A stretch of 64,000 bases of DNA. Origin: Apostichopus parvimensis. Its lineage: Eukaryota > Echinodermata > Holothuroidea > Aspidochirotida > Stichopodidae. Below the pieces are notes generated by a model. The model saw only the letters and a list, made by a program, of their open reading frames with translations, did not search any database and was not told the DNA's origin. Both the position numbers and the translations under genes were made by a program. Where the stretch lies: contig KN882606.1 of assembly GCA_000934455.1 (NCBI GenBank), forward strand, positions 89,302 to 153,301, written 5' to 3'. How positions within the stretch are numbered: the first letter of the stretch is position 1; each line of letters opens with the position of its first letter. Below, one piece after another: positions 49,401 to 63,261 of this stretch.

Positions 49401-52110
49401 CACTGCAGCTTTCTGTAATGAAGTAATGTGGTGGAAAACTGAACTTATTTTTTGGTGACACCTGAGTAATTATTAACATCAATGTCCTCTGAACTTGACA
49501 ACGTATCGTCATCTTCTTATTCTGTTTCAAGATTTCGTTTTCCTCTCGAGACTATCCAGGTCTGCTGCCATGGTTTATTTCTGTATAGAATAAAGTAAGA
49601 TCAACTAGTACATAATGGTAACTGACATATCTAAACACTCTTATATCATTTATAGTACATAAAATAGTCACCAGCACTTCTAAGTTAATATATAAAATAG
49701 ATTGACATTTTACGATCATATCAGCTATGTGTTTTTGCTTTCCGAGTTGTTTATTACCAGTGAGTGAATTAATATTTATTCTACGTTTTCTGCAATTGGC
49801 AGCTACATGGTAAATGGAACTTAGAACCACAGTGGCTTTGAACAGGTAAACATATTCAAATCAATCTCTTAAGAAGCATTAATGAGTTTCAGATTTAAGC
49901 TGCCACAAGTAGCCGAATGATACATTACTGTTTTGTCCTCCGTGGAGTGGTCAAATGAGAGGGGTATCGAATTCTCATTTGGGTATCAATTCTGTGTTTT
50001 AATTTATGTACAATAATTTTACACATTGTAAGTTAGTCTGGTCTATGTTAGCCTCGTTGATAAGGAAGCTTTATAAAAACCTATGATCGACCAAAACGTT
50101 CGTAAGTTATATACATGACATGCCGTACCCTTTCTGGCATTCTTTTAAAACTAAAAATAAAATATACAGGCTACAAAATTGCAGAAACAGACTAAAACAA
50201 CCCCTTTTACTTTCATGCTGTAATTTTTCATTGTTATTTTTTTACAACCTAAAATTCTTCATAATTGTAAATGACCTTGCCGTTACACCTGGATTTCTCA
50301 TTAGAGCAGTAAAATAAGTGTTATTGAAATCAATCTAAGGAATAGTAGCAAAAACTACAATGATGAAGGTTTTTCTAACGTTCTTAGATATAGCAACTTT
50401 TAATTGCAATGGTTGAAGTAATTTCATCAAATGGAAAATATTAAAGTTGATGATTGCTATGATCTAAGCTTAACAAATAAAATTAAATAAAATGGCATAC
50501 GCAACTACAGCAATGTGTCTAAACAGTAAAGAAATCAGTATCTCAATTTTAATTGATTGGTCTAAAGGGTTATCGCATGTTTATCATTGTTTCAAATAAC
50601 AATAATGATCCACTGAGATGTCATTAACAATATTCAGAGTCGCCATTTCAAATTTGCATAAACATTAGTTAACCTTGTAAACCTTGACATTTATTTAGAT
50701 ATACAACAGTTTCACACGAGTGACATTGTAATTATTTAGGTACAATGCTGTAGATATAATGATACGTTCTATGTTTGGATGAAACAAAACCTTTCCATTT
50801 TTATGTTTGTTTGTAGTGTTTTGAACTTGCTCCTTATTAGTACTATTTCCTTACCTGTAGCGATGACGGAAGCTTTTCACCTGAAGAAAATCCAAAAAGA
50901 AAGAAATCAAGGTAAAAATGAGATAACACATTCAAATGCCCTCGCCGTCACTCCTCCTCGCCAGCAGAAATTATATTTATCCCAAGACTGCTCTAAGCGA
51001 TGAATGCAATGCCTCTGTTTAACTGCGACTCTTTCTCTCACAACACATAAACTAATATATACATTTGATGAATAGCATCAATTTTGAATCGACTTCCTAT
51101 CACCATAATTAGTCTTTAACTAATATAAGGTAGTTTGTAATCACACCAAAATTAGGCATACAAACCTCTCGAACTAAACCGTCTCATGTATATAAACAGT
51201 ATACTATAGTCCGCTGTCACATATAGCCACATTTTGATACCAAGATAAGAAACCTCAAACAATTAAATTAAACTTATTATTTCACTGGTCCGCTGCTCAT
51301 TTTACCTGCCATTCTTCCACCAACATTCTGATGCGACTATAGACTTGTTAACCTAGACTTAATAATGTTTTCAGTCAACAATAATGATATACCCACATTC
51401 AGATTTTACTATTCACATTCCACCCTATCCATCCTACAGGGTGCATAATAAAAACCTTCAAAATAATGAATTAAAACAGAATACAGGTACAGTTTTTTCA
51501 TTTTATCGTTTAAATCCATCGTTTGTGCATTATAATTCTTTGATATTAAATCAAATTTGATAACTTTCTGACAACAATAAATAAATAATCAAGATTGTAA
51601 TGGATTGCCCAAAATACAAAAACAAAAGAAGCAGAGGAAAACCATTCCCAGCTGTTATTTGCCTCTTAAATAACATTACACACACCCACCCAAAGTGTCT
51701 GCATAGTTTATTTGTCTGCCTAAAGCAAGTGGCCAAAACGTAAATTGAAAACAGAAAACTTTGAATTTTAAGGGATTTTTTTGTATGTATTTTGTTCTTA
51801 CATTTATTTATTAATAAGGCGTGTTTGATTATATGACACCGTAAAGACGTCGTGTTAATCGACCAGATCTTGTTGAACATGTACCAACGCCTACATGTAA
51901 AAAGTGTATTGTTGGAAGTAGTTTGTGTTTAACCAAAAAAATAAAGTATAAATGTTTACTATGGAACATGTGATATGGTTTTAATTGATTTTATGTGTGG
52001 CTATTAATTCTGGAATGACACAGGTATCTAATTGTACACATGTATATGTATGTGTCATACTGACCGATTTACTAAATGAAGTATAATATTCACTATTTGC
52101 ATAACATTAC
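43466..52110. other. Long AT-rich stretch with no recognisable gene
   Basis: I looked on both strands for NLR exon signatures, RT motifs, tRNA boxes and tandem repeats. There is a weak local duplication (about 48870-49000 against 49265-49380, sharing 'tatatacctaatt' and then 'aaggacc' and 'aaac' landmarks), and G-rich patches at 44065-44090 and 44272-44300. The stretch is either intergenic or a very long intron of gene C. One small secreted-peptide candidate is listed separately. Confidence 0.45.
50779..51003 (+). CDS. Possible small secreted protein or its first exon
   Basis: A 74-residue frame on the plus strand, opposite to the NLR genes. It begins MKQNLSIFMFVCSVLNLLLI, followed by SLPVAMTEA, which looks like a signal peptide with a cleavage site after TEA. 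The rest is polar and basic, ending DCSKR. A potential donor 'caaggtaaaa' occurs at about 50910, so it could instead be the first exon of a spliced gene. Nothing else supports it: no second exon is recognised and no family is known to me. A chance frame is quite possible. Confidence 0.22.
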   Translation: MKQNLSIFMFVCSVLNLLLISTISLPVAMTEAFHLKKIQKERNQGKNEITHSNALAVTPPRQQKLYLSQDCSKR

Positions 52111-52158
52111 CTCTTGACGATATTCTGCTACTGTCAATTCATCTCCAATGGATTTCGT
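52111..52158 (-). CDS. Candidate 48-bp exon, gene C or unknown
   Basis: A 16-codon segment TKSIGDELTVAEYRQE lies between a strong acceptor 'ccttatttacag' and a donor 'gtaatg', phase 0-0 on the minus strand. The preceding gene C exon (55730-55827) ends in phase 0, so it fits as the next exon, but it matches none of the four known exon types. It may be an artefact. Confidence 0.25.
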
Positions 52159-53696
52159 CTGTAAATAAGGTAATATGAATGGAGATGAGAACAAATACAA
52201 GAAACTTTTAATTATTTTCCCAGTAAAATGGTAGTGTTGTCCAGTAGGAATAATATAGATATTGATAGCGAAATAAGCAACTGTATAGGTTGGCGAAAAG
52301 GAAATATATCGTTAGCTATACCATAACAAGTAGGAACAGTTTCTTGTCCTCCTCCTTCTCCTCATCCTCCTCCTCACCAACACCACCACCATCAATACTT
52401 TTACATGAAATCCATCACCATCATCACCTACCACAATCGTTGTCATCATCATCACCTTGTGATTCCACTATCATCATCATATGCATCATGATCAGTAACA
52501 TCATCATCATCATCGTCATCACATATGATCCCATCATTATCATGATGATAAGCAACATGAGTATTAAACATCACCATCATCATCATCATCATCACCAGCA
52601 TCATCACCATCATCATCACCGTCATCACATCCGTCATCATCATCACCATCACCACCCTCATCACCATCATCATCACCAACATCACCAACATCACCAACAT
52701 CACCATTACCACCATCATCATCACCAACATCATCACCACCATCATCACCACCATCACCATCATTATTACCACCATGATCATGATCATCACCATCATCACC
52801 AATCACCATCATCAACACCATTATCACCATCACCATCATCACCATCATCGAAATCATCATCCTCACCATTATTAGCAACAAGATCCTTACGCCCATCACC
52901 ACCAAATCATCCCCTTCACCACCACCATCATCGTGATTTACCATCATCATCCCCATCACTTTTATCACCATCCCCATCATCACTATTATAATCATCACCA
53001 TCACAACCATCATCACTATCACCATTATTACCACCATCTACATCATCAACATCATCATTACTACCAGCACCATCACAACCACCACCACCATCATTATCAA
53101 CACCATAACCATCATCACCAACATCATTACCATGATCACCAACAGCATCACCGTCATCACCACCACCATCACTATCATCACGATCATCAACATCACCATC
53201 ACCGTCAACATCATCACTACCATCATCAACATCAACGTCATCACAGTCATCACCATCACCATAAGATTCCACAATGATCATCATGATAATCATCATGATT
53301 GTTAACATTACCTTCACCATTACCACAATCATCACCATCAACATAATCACCATCATCAACACAATTATCATCACCATGCACCAACAAAATCATCATCACT
53401 ATCATCACCACAAACAACATCACCACCAGAAATATCATCATCCCCACCATCAACAACATCACCATTCCCATAACCCTTCCCATCGCCATTCCCATCACCA
53501 TTATCACAATAACTACCACCATCATCACCTTCACCACCGCCGTTATCACACTCACCACCACCAACATCACCCCCAACTTAATCACCTTCATCACCATCAT
53601 CATCACCATCACCACTACCGTCATCACCACCATCACGATAACCATCACCGTCACCATCATCATCATTATAACCATCACCATCACCATCGTCATCAT

Positions 53697-53917
53697 CGAC
53701 CTCCACTATCATCACGACCGCCACGAACATCACGACCACAGCGACGATAACCACCACAATTACTACCACCACGATCACCACAGAAACGGCCACCACCACC
53801 GTCACCGTCACCGTCACCGTATTCATCATCGTCATCGTCATCGCCATTGCCATCGCCACCACCATCACCATCACCACCATCACCATCGCCACCATCACAA
53901 TCCATCATCGTCATCAT

Positions 53918-53997
<80 letters not shown>

Positions 53998-54762
53998 TCG
54001 TCGTCGTCATCGTCGTCGTCGTCGTCATCATCGTCATCATCCCATCACCAAGACCATCACCATCACCAAGACCATAACCATCACCATCACCAAGATCATC
54101 ACCATCACCATCACCATCATCATCACCATCATCATCACCAAGACCATCACCAAGACCATCACCATCACCATCACCATCACCATTACCATCACCATCACCA
54201 TCACCATCATCATCATCGACCTCCACTATCATCACGACCGCCACGACCACAGCGAAGATAACCACCACAATCACTACCACCACGATCACCACAGAAACGG
54301 CCACCACCACCGTCACCGTCTTCATCATCGTCATCGTCATCGCCATCGCCACCACCATCACCATCACTATCACCACCATCACCACCATCACCATCCATCA
54401 TCGTCATCATCGTCACCATCGTCATCATCATCATCATCGTCATCATCGTCATCATCCCATCACCAAGACCATCATCACCACCACCACCATCATCATCATC
54501 ATCATAATCATCATCATCATCATCACCATCATCATCATCATCGACCTCCACTATCATCACGATCGCCACGAACATCACGACCACAGCGACGATAACCACC
54601 ACAATCACTACCACCACGATCACCACAGAAACGGCCACCACCACCGTCACCGTCACCGTATTCATCATCGTCATCGTCATCGACATCGCCATCGCCACCA
54701 CCATCACCATCACTATCACCACCATCACCATCACCACCATCACCATCCATCATCGTCATCAT
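53697..54762. repeat. Three copies of a complex block of about 200 bp inside array B
   Basis: The block starting 'cgacctccactatcatcacg' occurs at 53697, 54217 and 54542. It continues with 'ccacagcga', 'ataaccaccacaa', 'cacagaaacggccaccacca' and a CATCGTC-rich tail, and differs by a few bases or small deletions. The variable triplet tracts between copies give unequal spacing (520 and 325 bp). This is a higher-order repeat that spread by local duplication. Confidence 0.92.
53915..54027. repeat. Homogeneous CATCGTCGT (9-bp) array
   Basis: Nine perfect consecutive CATCGTCGT units (53915-53995) are followed by CGT-extended variants to 54027. The block is much purer than its surroundings, which points to recent expansion. 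Each unit has two CG dinucleotides in a CG-poor window. Confidence 0.95.
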
Positions 54763-54800
54763 CGTCACCATCGTCATCGTCGTCATCATCGTCATCATCG

Positions 54801-54847
<47 letters not shown>

Positions 54848-55729
54848 GACCTCCCATCACCAAGACCATCATCACCATCATCATCATCAACAAGACCATC
54901 ATCATCATCACCACCACCATCATCATCATCACCACCACCATCATCATCATCACCATCATCATCTTCATCACCATGTTCATCACACTCATCATCACCAGCA
55001 TCACCATATGTTCCAACCATCATCATCATGATTAGCATCATGATTTTTAACATCATGACCATCACCAACACCATCATCGTCATCGTCATCATCACCATCA
55101 TAAATTCCATTCTCTTCATCTATGTGACCATCATCATCATCATCATCCTTATCATCGTCATCACCATCTCCATTATCTTCATCACAATCATCACCATCAT
55201 TATAATTATCATCATTACCATCATAATCATCACGACCGTCATCATCACCATCGTCTTCACCTTAACCACCATCATCACCATCATCACCGCCACCACCACC
55301 ATCACAACCATCACCACCATCATCACCTTCACCATCACCAACATCATAATCATCAGATACAACCACATATTTTACCGCCCTTTCAAAAGCATTGTAAAGC
55401 GGTACTGTTTATCTATGACCACACGTTCGTACACTTCATAGCTCCTTGTACCTGTCACGGATCACATAACACACTGTGAAGTTAATTAACATGTTTTATG
55501 ATGTATTAGCTTGATGTTACTTCTGCGTCACTGAAATGTCAGAGCACAAACAAATCTGAGATGTTTTCGCCATTATATAGTTTAGTGGATGCAAACAAAT
55601 ATTCCTCTTTAAATGTTCCTTTGGAATGAACAGCATTGTTTAAAAATAAACTTCCATTTCGATGGGTTTCCTTTGGTGAGTTGAACCATAAAGGAATTTT
55701 ATTAAAATAGACACATGAGAGATAATTAC

Positions 55730-55827
55730 CGGGAAGAGTATAGTATGTGCAGATGCCAGGATCCAACGACCGGACTGGATATTTAGTTTGTAGTACCCTT
55801 CGCTTGGTCCATAAGGACCCCATAACA
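55730..55827 (-). CDS. Gene C, 98-bp exon of LRR module
   Basis: Phase 1 to 0 exon from 'ttgatatttag' to 'gtaatta'. It reads LWGPYGPSEGYYKLNIQSGR and ends TILFP. Same length, phases and core as 31735-31832. An ATG in the acceptor region makes it look like part of a longer frame, but that continuation is intron. Confidence 0.72.
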
Positions 55828-57409
55828 CTAAATATCAATGAGAACAAAGTAGGATTAGGGTAAATAATCAATAGCAACAAACAAAACAGATGATACAAGA
55901 TAGAACGGCAGTCAATGTTATATTCTATGTTTGGATCAGGTCAAACTTCTATAGGTTTAGGTACTGGGGCATACACAGTAAACCGTTGAATTCCGTTCAT
56001 TTTTCATTCAAAAGGCAACTTTAAATTGAGTAATTCATACAGTATGCTTTTTCTTTGATTGTTTACATTTTAAAACAGTTATCTATCTCGATTAGTTATG
56101 GGTCAGAGCGCCCTCAGTCACTGAATGTGCAAAGGTTTGCTCCTTTCATTGTATTATCTCAATTCCATTAAGGTCTTCAAAGGTTGTCTTAAGTTTACAA
56201 GTTTACAAAGATATGTATTTGTTATTCATTTCAGTTTTTGAAATTAGGATAGCAGATATCTGTAAATGTATGTATTTCAGTAATTTGAATTGAAGTTTTA
56301 AGTTTATGTCTATTAAAATTCTTTTTCAGATATCTAAAGTTATTACAACTGAAATGTCGTGTTTCATCTAAGTTCATGTTTCAGATCTCTCTCTGACATT
56401 GTTGACATTGCTCATAAACATTGCAGTTGATAAAAAAACAAGTTGACGATTGGAAAGCAATCATATTTACCTTAGCATTTGTCCTTAAAGCGTAAAGGTT
56501 ACATACAATCCATGATCCTTTATAGACAGATATCGGTAAATTTATCAGCGCTATGCTATCTGAAATATCCTGATGAAAACATGAGCAAGCTTTAGTTTAC
56601 TTGTGTTATGTTCGCTTTTCACCTTTGTTCACTACTCGTGGTACCGCTTCCTTTATTTTACCGCTAAGAGAATTATTTCACGTTTTTACTCTGTATTATA
56701 TTATGTTGTTATTTTAATTTCTTCAACCCACACCGCATGTGTTCCTATTGTATTGAGTCTAGAACGTCTTCAATTGTAACTTTGGAAGTTTTTGCATCAG
56801 ATTCATTATAATATATTAAACATATGCAGCCATGGGTGATCTATTCCTCACTCTTACCAACTCACTACAATCAGACCCCCCCACCCCACCCCCCCCCCAA
56901 AAAAAAACTTTCCATTCCTGCTCAAGCTTTCCACAACGATTTAAGGGGCGTTCACAACACGTCATCATGTCTTATCCTATTCCAGAGCGAGAGAAAGAGA
57001 TCATTCTCGTTAATGCTAACATATTTAAGCTCCCCTCACAGTTATATGTAGTAGCCATTTGATTATACTGTACAAGGTCTATGCTTTATTGAAGTTTGTC
57101 ATCCTTTAATATCCTCCTTTTCTTCTGTGCGAAAGTTATATACGGAACACTCAGTACATTACAGTAAATTTAACTGATTTATTTTAATTGTTCCAAAGCC
57201 CTTTTTCAGCGTTGTCACTCATTACTTAAATATCTTTCGTCACATTTGCTAATGTAAGAAATAGTCTTACTCTGGCTGGGATTAACATGATCTAAACTGT
57301 ATCTTTAATCTGAATTACAAGAATACAAGGAAACAACAATCTGTACAAAAGAAGGCAAGAGATAGTCATCAATCAAAAACTAATCAATCAATAATTAGCG
57401 ATACTGTAC
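55828..57409. other. Intron of gene C
   Basis: AT-rich with a C run near 56875-56900. The two overlapping plus-strand frames at 56824-57062 are of low complexity at the start and lack support. No repeat or RNA gene is recognised. Confidence 0.5.
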
Positions 57410-57483
57410 CTTTAACATTCTTTGATATCAAGTTGAGCAAACCATGCATCGATGTATAAGGAGGCAGCAGACAGTCGTCAAAT
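57410..57483 (-). CDS. Gene C, 74-bp LRR exon
   Basis: From 'ttaattatcag' to 'gtacag', phase 2 to 1, one codon shorter than its relatives. It reads FDDCLLPPYTSMHGLLNLIS and ends KNVK. It joins upstream to the exon at 63262-63470 across the 5.8-kb intron that contains array C, and downstream to the 98-bp exon at 55730-55827; phases agree at both joins. Confidence 0.75.
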
Positions 57484-57485
57484 CT

Positions 57486-57850
57486 GATAATTAAAGAAAA
57501 AGAAAATTTGACTAACAAAGACACAAAACTAGAGACTCCATAATGATTAGACGCTTGATTCTAATGAACTTTAAAATGAATCATGTAACAAGAGATACAA
57601 TTTTTAATCTCCATTCCCTACTACACAATGTACCAGCTACACGATGGCTTAGCTTCTTATTCAATTTATGTAATTAACGACGTGCGTTTTATTTAAATAC
57701 TCTCCGGTGATATACTGCATGTAATAACCAGCCTAGAAATGTTTGCGAGATAATTAAAAATTTACTAATAACTATCAAAATGCCTTTTTAATTCTGTTCG
57801 ACACCTCATATCATTAGTTTGATTGTTATGTTATGTCATGTGATACTTGG
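57486..57850. other. Intronic flank of array C, right copy of segmental duplication
   Basis: Matches 1-358 (see that entry). It begins directly behind the acceptor of the 74-bp exon. Confidence 0.85.
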
Positions 57851-59602
57851 AGAGATTACCATAATCATCATCTTAATGACCCCATTCAACATCACCATCA
57901 CTATCACCATCACCACCACCATTATCACCACCATCACCACCATCACAATCACCACCATCACCATCACCACCATCAACACCATATAAATCATCAAATTAAT
58001 CATCACCATCACCATCATCATCATCACCATCACAACCACCATCATCTTAATCACCATCATTATCATCATTGTCATCACTATTGTCACTATCACCATCATC
58101 ATCGTCGCTAATCTGGTCATTTGTGTGACCACCATCACCATCATCACCACTTTTACCATCATGATCTCCATCACTATCATCACGTACCACCATCGTCGTC
58201 ATCAGTATCAATATATGATCCCACGTTCATCATCGCATCAGGATCATTAACATCAACATCACTATCATGGTCATCGTTGTCATCATCGTAAGCATCATAA
58301 TCACCATATGATTTCACGATCATCATCATGATCACCACCATCACCATCACCATCACAATCAATATCACTATTGACACCATCATCAACACCATCATAATCA
58401 TCAACACCATATTGATCACCATCATCACAATTACCACAACCACCATCAACATTAACACCAGCACCATAATCATCATAATAACCATCCTCACCATCATCGT
58501 CATCACCATCACCATTATCACCATCATCACAATCACCATCACCACCACCAGTACTATCACCATAATTATCACCATAGCTCTTCTGTTCATGTGTTTGTTC
58601 ACCATAACCATAATAAAAACTTTTACCATCATGATCACAAGCACCACCATCGTCGTCATCATCATCATCACCATATGATCCCAAAACCATCATTATATGC
58701 ATCATGATCCAAACCTTTGTCATCATCACCATTATCACCGCCATCACCCTCATCATTATCACCATCAGTCCATCACCATCATCACCATATGATTCCACAG
58801 TCATCATGATTATTAACATCACCATTACCGTCAACATCACCAATGACATCAACATCACCACCGTCACCATCATCACCATCACAATCACCATTATCGCCAT
58901 CACCACTATCACAATCAGCATGACCACCATCACCATAATAATCATCACAATCGCTTTATAGTCATCTGTGTGACCAACATAACCATTGTCACCATTTTAC
59001 CAGCATTTATCGCCAGCACCATTTGATTCCACGATCATCATGATTGTTAACATCACCATCACCACCAACGTCACCATCATCATCACCATCATCACCATCA
59101 TTGACACCATCATCATCATCAACGCCATCACCATCGCCATCGCCATCACCATCATCATCATCACCGTCATTGTCACCACAATCACCATCACCACCATCAT
59201 CACCATCATTATCATCATCATTATCACCATCATCATCATCACCGTTACCATTATCATTACCATCACCATCATTGCCATTCGCCACTGTCGCCATTACCAC
59301 CATCACAATCACCACCACCAGCATCACCATTATCACCGCCATCACCCTCATCATTATAACCATTACCATCATCACCACATGATTCTACAATCATCATGAT
59401 TATTAACCTCACCATCACCACCAACATCACCACTGACATCAACATCACCACCATCACCAATATCACCATCACTATCACCATCAACACCATCATCATCATT
59501 ATGATCACCATCATCACCATTATCGCAAGCACCACCATCACCATATGATTCCACGATCATCATGATTATTAACATCATCATCACAACCAACATCACCATC
59601 AC

Positions 59603-59658
<56 letters not shown>

Positions 59659-61430
59659 CCGTCACCATTATCACCATCATTATCACCATCATCATCATTA
59701 TGATCACCATCACCATCATCACCATCACCATTATCGCCAGCACCACCATCACCATATGATACCAGTATCATCATGATTATTAACATCACCATCACCACCA
59801 ACATCACCATCATCATCACCATCACCACCAGCACCACCATCACCATTATCACCGCCATCACCCTCATCATTTTCACCATCACAATCATCACCATATGATT
59901 CCACGATCATCATGATTATTAACATCACCATCACCACCAACAGCACCACCGACAACAACATCCCCACCTTCACCATTATGATCACCATCATTATCACCAT
60001 CATTATGACCATCATCATCATTATGATCACCATCACCATCATCACCATTATCGCCAGCACCACCATCACCATATGATTCCACGATCATCATGATTATTAA
60101 CATCACCATCACCACCAACATCACCACCGACATCAACATCACCACCGTCACCATCATCACCATCATTATCACCATCATCACCGTCATCATTATTATGATC
60201 ACCATCACCATTATCACCATCACCATTATCGCCAGCACCACCATCACCATATGATTCCACGATCATCATGATTATTAACATCACCATCACCATCAAGATC
60301 ACCATCATCATCATCACCATCATCACCATCATTGACACCATCATCATCATCGCAATCGCCATCGCAATCACCATCACCATCATTATCATCACCGTCATTA
60401 TCACCACAATCACCATCACCACCATCATTACCATCCTTATCATCATCATTATCACCATCATTATCACCATCATTATCACCATAATCATCACCATCACCGT
60501 TACCAATATCATTACCATCAACATCATCGCCATTCACCATAATCGCCATTACCACCATCACAATCACCACCACTAGCACCATCATCACCCGCATCATTAT
60601 CATCACCGCCATCACCCTCATCATTATCAGCATCACCATCATCACCATAGGATTCCACGACCATCATGATTATTAACATCACCATCACCACCAACATCAC
60701 CACCGACATCAACATCACCACCTTCACCATCATTGACACCATCATTATCACCATCATCATCACCATCATCATCATTATGATCAGCATCACCATCATCACC
60801 ATCACCTTTATCGCCATCACCACTATCATAATCAGCATGACCACCATCACCATCATCATCATTACCATCACTGTTCCGATCATCTGTGTGACCACCATAA
60901 CCATGATCACCATTTTACCAGCATTATCGCCAGCACCACCATCACCAATTGATTCCACGATCATCATGATTATTAACATCAGCACCAACATCACCATCAC
61001 CATCACCACCGTCATTATCACCATCAGTATCACCATCATTATCACCATCACCATCATCACCATCGCCATTACCATCATCATCATTACCATTGCCATATGC
61101 ATCTGATCATTAACATCATCACCACCTTTATCGTCATCGTAGGGATCATCAATACCATCATCATCACCATCATCACAATATGATCCCACAATCTTCACCA
61201 TGGTAAGCATCATGATTATTAACATAATCATCACCACCAACTCCATCATCGTCACCACCATCATCATCCCCTCCATCGTCATCACCATCATCATCATCAT
61301 CACCACCATCATCATCACCACTATCAACATTATGAGACCATCATCACCACTTTTATTTTATCATATTTCCATCTTTACCACAATATTCATTACAATCACC
61401 GTTTCCATCATAATCACCACCATTATAGTT
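57851..61430. repeat. CAT/CAC trinucleotide array C with anchored higher-order units
   Basis: The array is homologous to array A. The phrase 'atgattccacgatcatcatg' followed by 'attattaacatcacc' recurs, with anchors at 58791, 59025, 59380, 59547, 59758, 59897, 60075, 60253, 60651 and 60951. Two neighbouring intervals are both 178 bp, while others vary (139-398 bp) through triplet expansion and loss. Each unit tends to end with 'ttatcgccagcaccaccatc'. A pure CAT run of 18 units lies at 59603-59656. It is located in gene C's intron between the 209- and 74-bp exons. Confidence 0.95.
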
Positions 61431-63261
61431 TCCTTCTTTCTTTATCTACTCTTTCCATTGCCGTATCTGTTCTTTCGTCTTTATCCATTACTTTCCAAAA
61501 GGGAAAAGAAAAGAAAAATATTAAACATATTCTACTTCAAAAAACTTCACACATCACGAAGGCCTAGCAATGATTTCAAACCAGACAGTGTCTAGACGTA
61601 TCCATGGCAACCCGAGGTACTTGTTTGTCAGTAATTTCCAGGTGTTTTTATTAAGGACGCGCGTCTCTGATATTGAACACAACTTCTTTCATTGCATTGT
61701 TCAAGTATTTGATTGACAGGTGTTGAACAAAAGAAAATGTTAAACTATTGAAAGTGTGAGTACAGTCAGTGTACATCCTTAGCAAGGAAGAAAAAAAATG
61801 ATGGAATAATTTCCATAGACTTTTAGGATAAAAAAAAACTGTGTACTGAGTAGAAAAGTGAAGAAATAGTATACGTACAGATGTATGATAAAAATGTGTA
61901 CAGTATTGGGAATATATGACAAGTTAGATTTTGCAACTGGAAATTTGGTGACAAGCCAATATACAGTATATAGAGATCGAGGAAGGTTCATAGGCCTTGT
62001 AGGTTTGGTAGAGGGAGGGTGTGCGTGAGGTTGCGGGGAGGGGGAGGGGTATGAACAGAAAAATGCACTGTTAGAAAGCATCAACAGTAAAATCTCCGTA
62101 AATATCAAGCTAAAAACAGATGTATTGTGTTTGGTATGTACTGCACAATGAGAATAGAAGAGAAAAAATATATACATGATTTTGAGTGTTATTTACATAT
62201 AGACTATTTATTTGTCTCTACTGTGTGGTAATTGACTGTAATGTTATGTGGGTTAAAAATATGCATAAATCAAGGGAATGTTGTTGCATGGGGTGGTGGG
62301 TGGGGGGAGGGAGGAGGCGGGTGCGGGGCAAAGGGTTGGAGTGGAGGAGGTGAAGACAGGTTGTTGATCAGAAGAGAGGAACGATAATAGTATGACAGGA
62401 TACCTTGCTGAGTATGTGTAGGTGTTGGGTTGTAGGGGTGGGTGGGGTGCATGGGGATGAATGGTGTTATTAACAAGATAACCCACGTATTATAAAAATA
62501 GTATATGGGGTAAGTGGTCCGGCATAACTGTAGGGGTGGATTAAGGAATGCTTATGGTACTATAGTTGAGAGGGGTGCCATATAAATGGATGAAGAAAAT
62601 TACAATCTGTTTAATTTATATCACTGTTTTTTTTTTTACTTAAATATCAATGTGCATTAATTATCAGTTTATTAATATATTAATTATGAACTGAAAGAGT
62701 CCTGATAAAAAATTGAGCATTTTGCCCTTTCCTTTAATATTTCATTAATTTCTTTTGGTTAATCTAAATGATCGAAGTCTGTACATATTAACTTTGGGTT
62801 GCTTTTGGCAAAAAAAAGAAGATTTTTTTACTTCTGCAGTAATGATGTCTCATATATTGATATAATTAAATCCTACTTTTTTATCATTATTATTATTATT
62901 TCAATGAGATATATTATTTTTAAGTGTAAGCTAGGGCCTCATATCTCTTTATGGAAACAAATTTCATTCTTCTGAAGAATTTATAAGTCAATTTTATGTG
63001 TTTCTGTCTCTATTTTACTCTCCCATTAATCATATTCCTTACCTGATGACTGTTCTGACATTGTTAGTTTATTTCTTTATCCATTTTCTTTTTCATTTGT
63101 ATTGTTTTACTTGTACATTTATCTAAACCTATTAATAAGCAACCTTCAGTAACTATTAAATATAAATATATCAATAATTCTTATCTTGTTTACATCATTA
63201 GTTTCAAGTAGTTATTTAATTAATGACTTGCATGATATACACAACTATTAATTATACTTAC
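61431..63261. other. Intronic part of duplicon C between array and exon
   Basis: From about 61915 it matches 4190-5035 and 5401-5732, including the G-rich patches (62030-62050, 62290-62320). About 61431-61900 has less clear counterpart in the left copy. No exon is recognised. Minus-strand Pro-rich frames here parallel those in the left copy but do not keep frame. Confidence 0.75.

Larger units (their letters stand above)
52330..55365. repeat. CAT/CAC trinucleotide array B with CG-bearing core
   Basis: About 3 kb of CAT, CAC and CGT triplets on the plus strand. It starts with TCC-rich DNA (52345-52375) and carries sparse anchors such as 'catatgatcccatcattatc' (52520) and 'cataagattccacaatgatc' (53260). 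Unlike arrays A and C it includes a large CG-containing core (53697-54850), and a pure CAT run of 15 units at 54802-54846. It lies behind gene C's 98-bp exon. His-rich and Met/Val-rich frames through it reflect composition only. Confidence 0.95.

Noticed and set aside
53915-54027. CRISPR-like regular repeat
   Set aside because: Nine-bp units without spacers in a eukaryotic intron; a simple satellite.
52290-55441. His-rich, Ser/Pro-rich and Gly/Asp-rich frames in array B
   Set aside because: Same cause as in array A; no start context, splice sites or conservation beyond the repeat.
57833-61595. His-rich and Met/Val-rich frames in array C
   Set aside because: Compositional artefact of the trinucleotide array.
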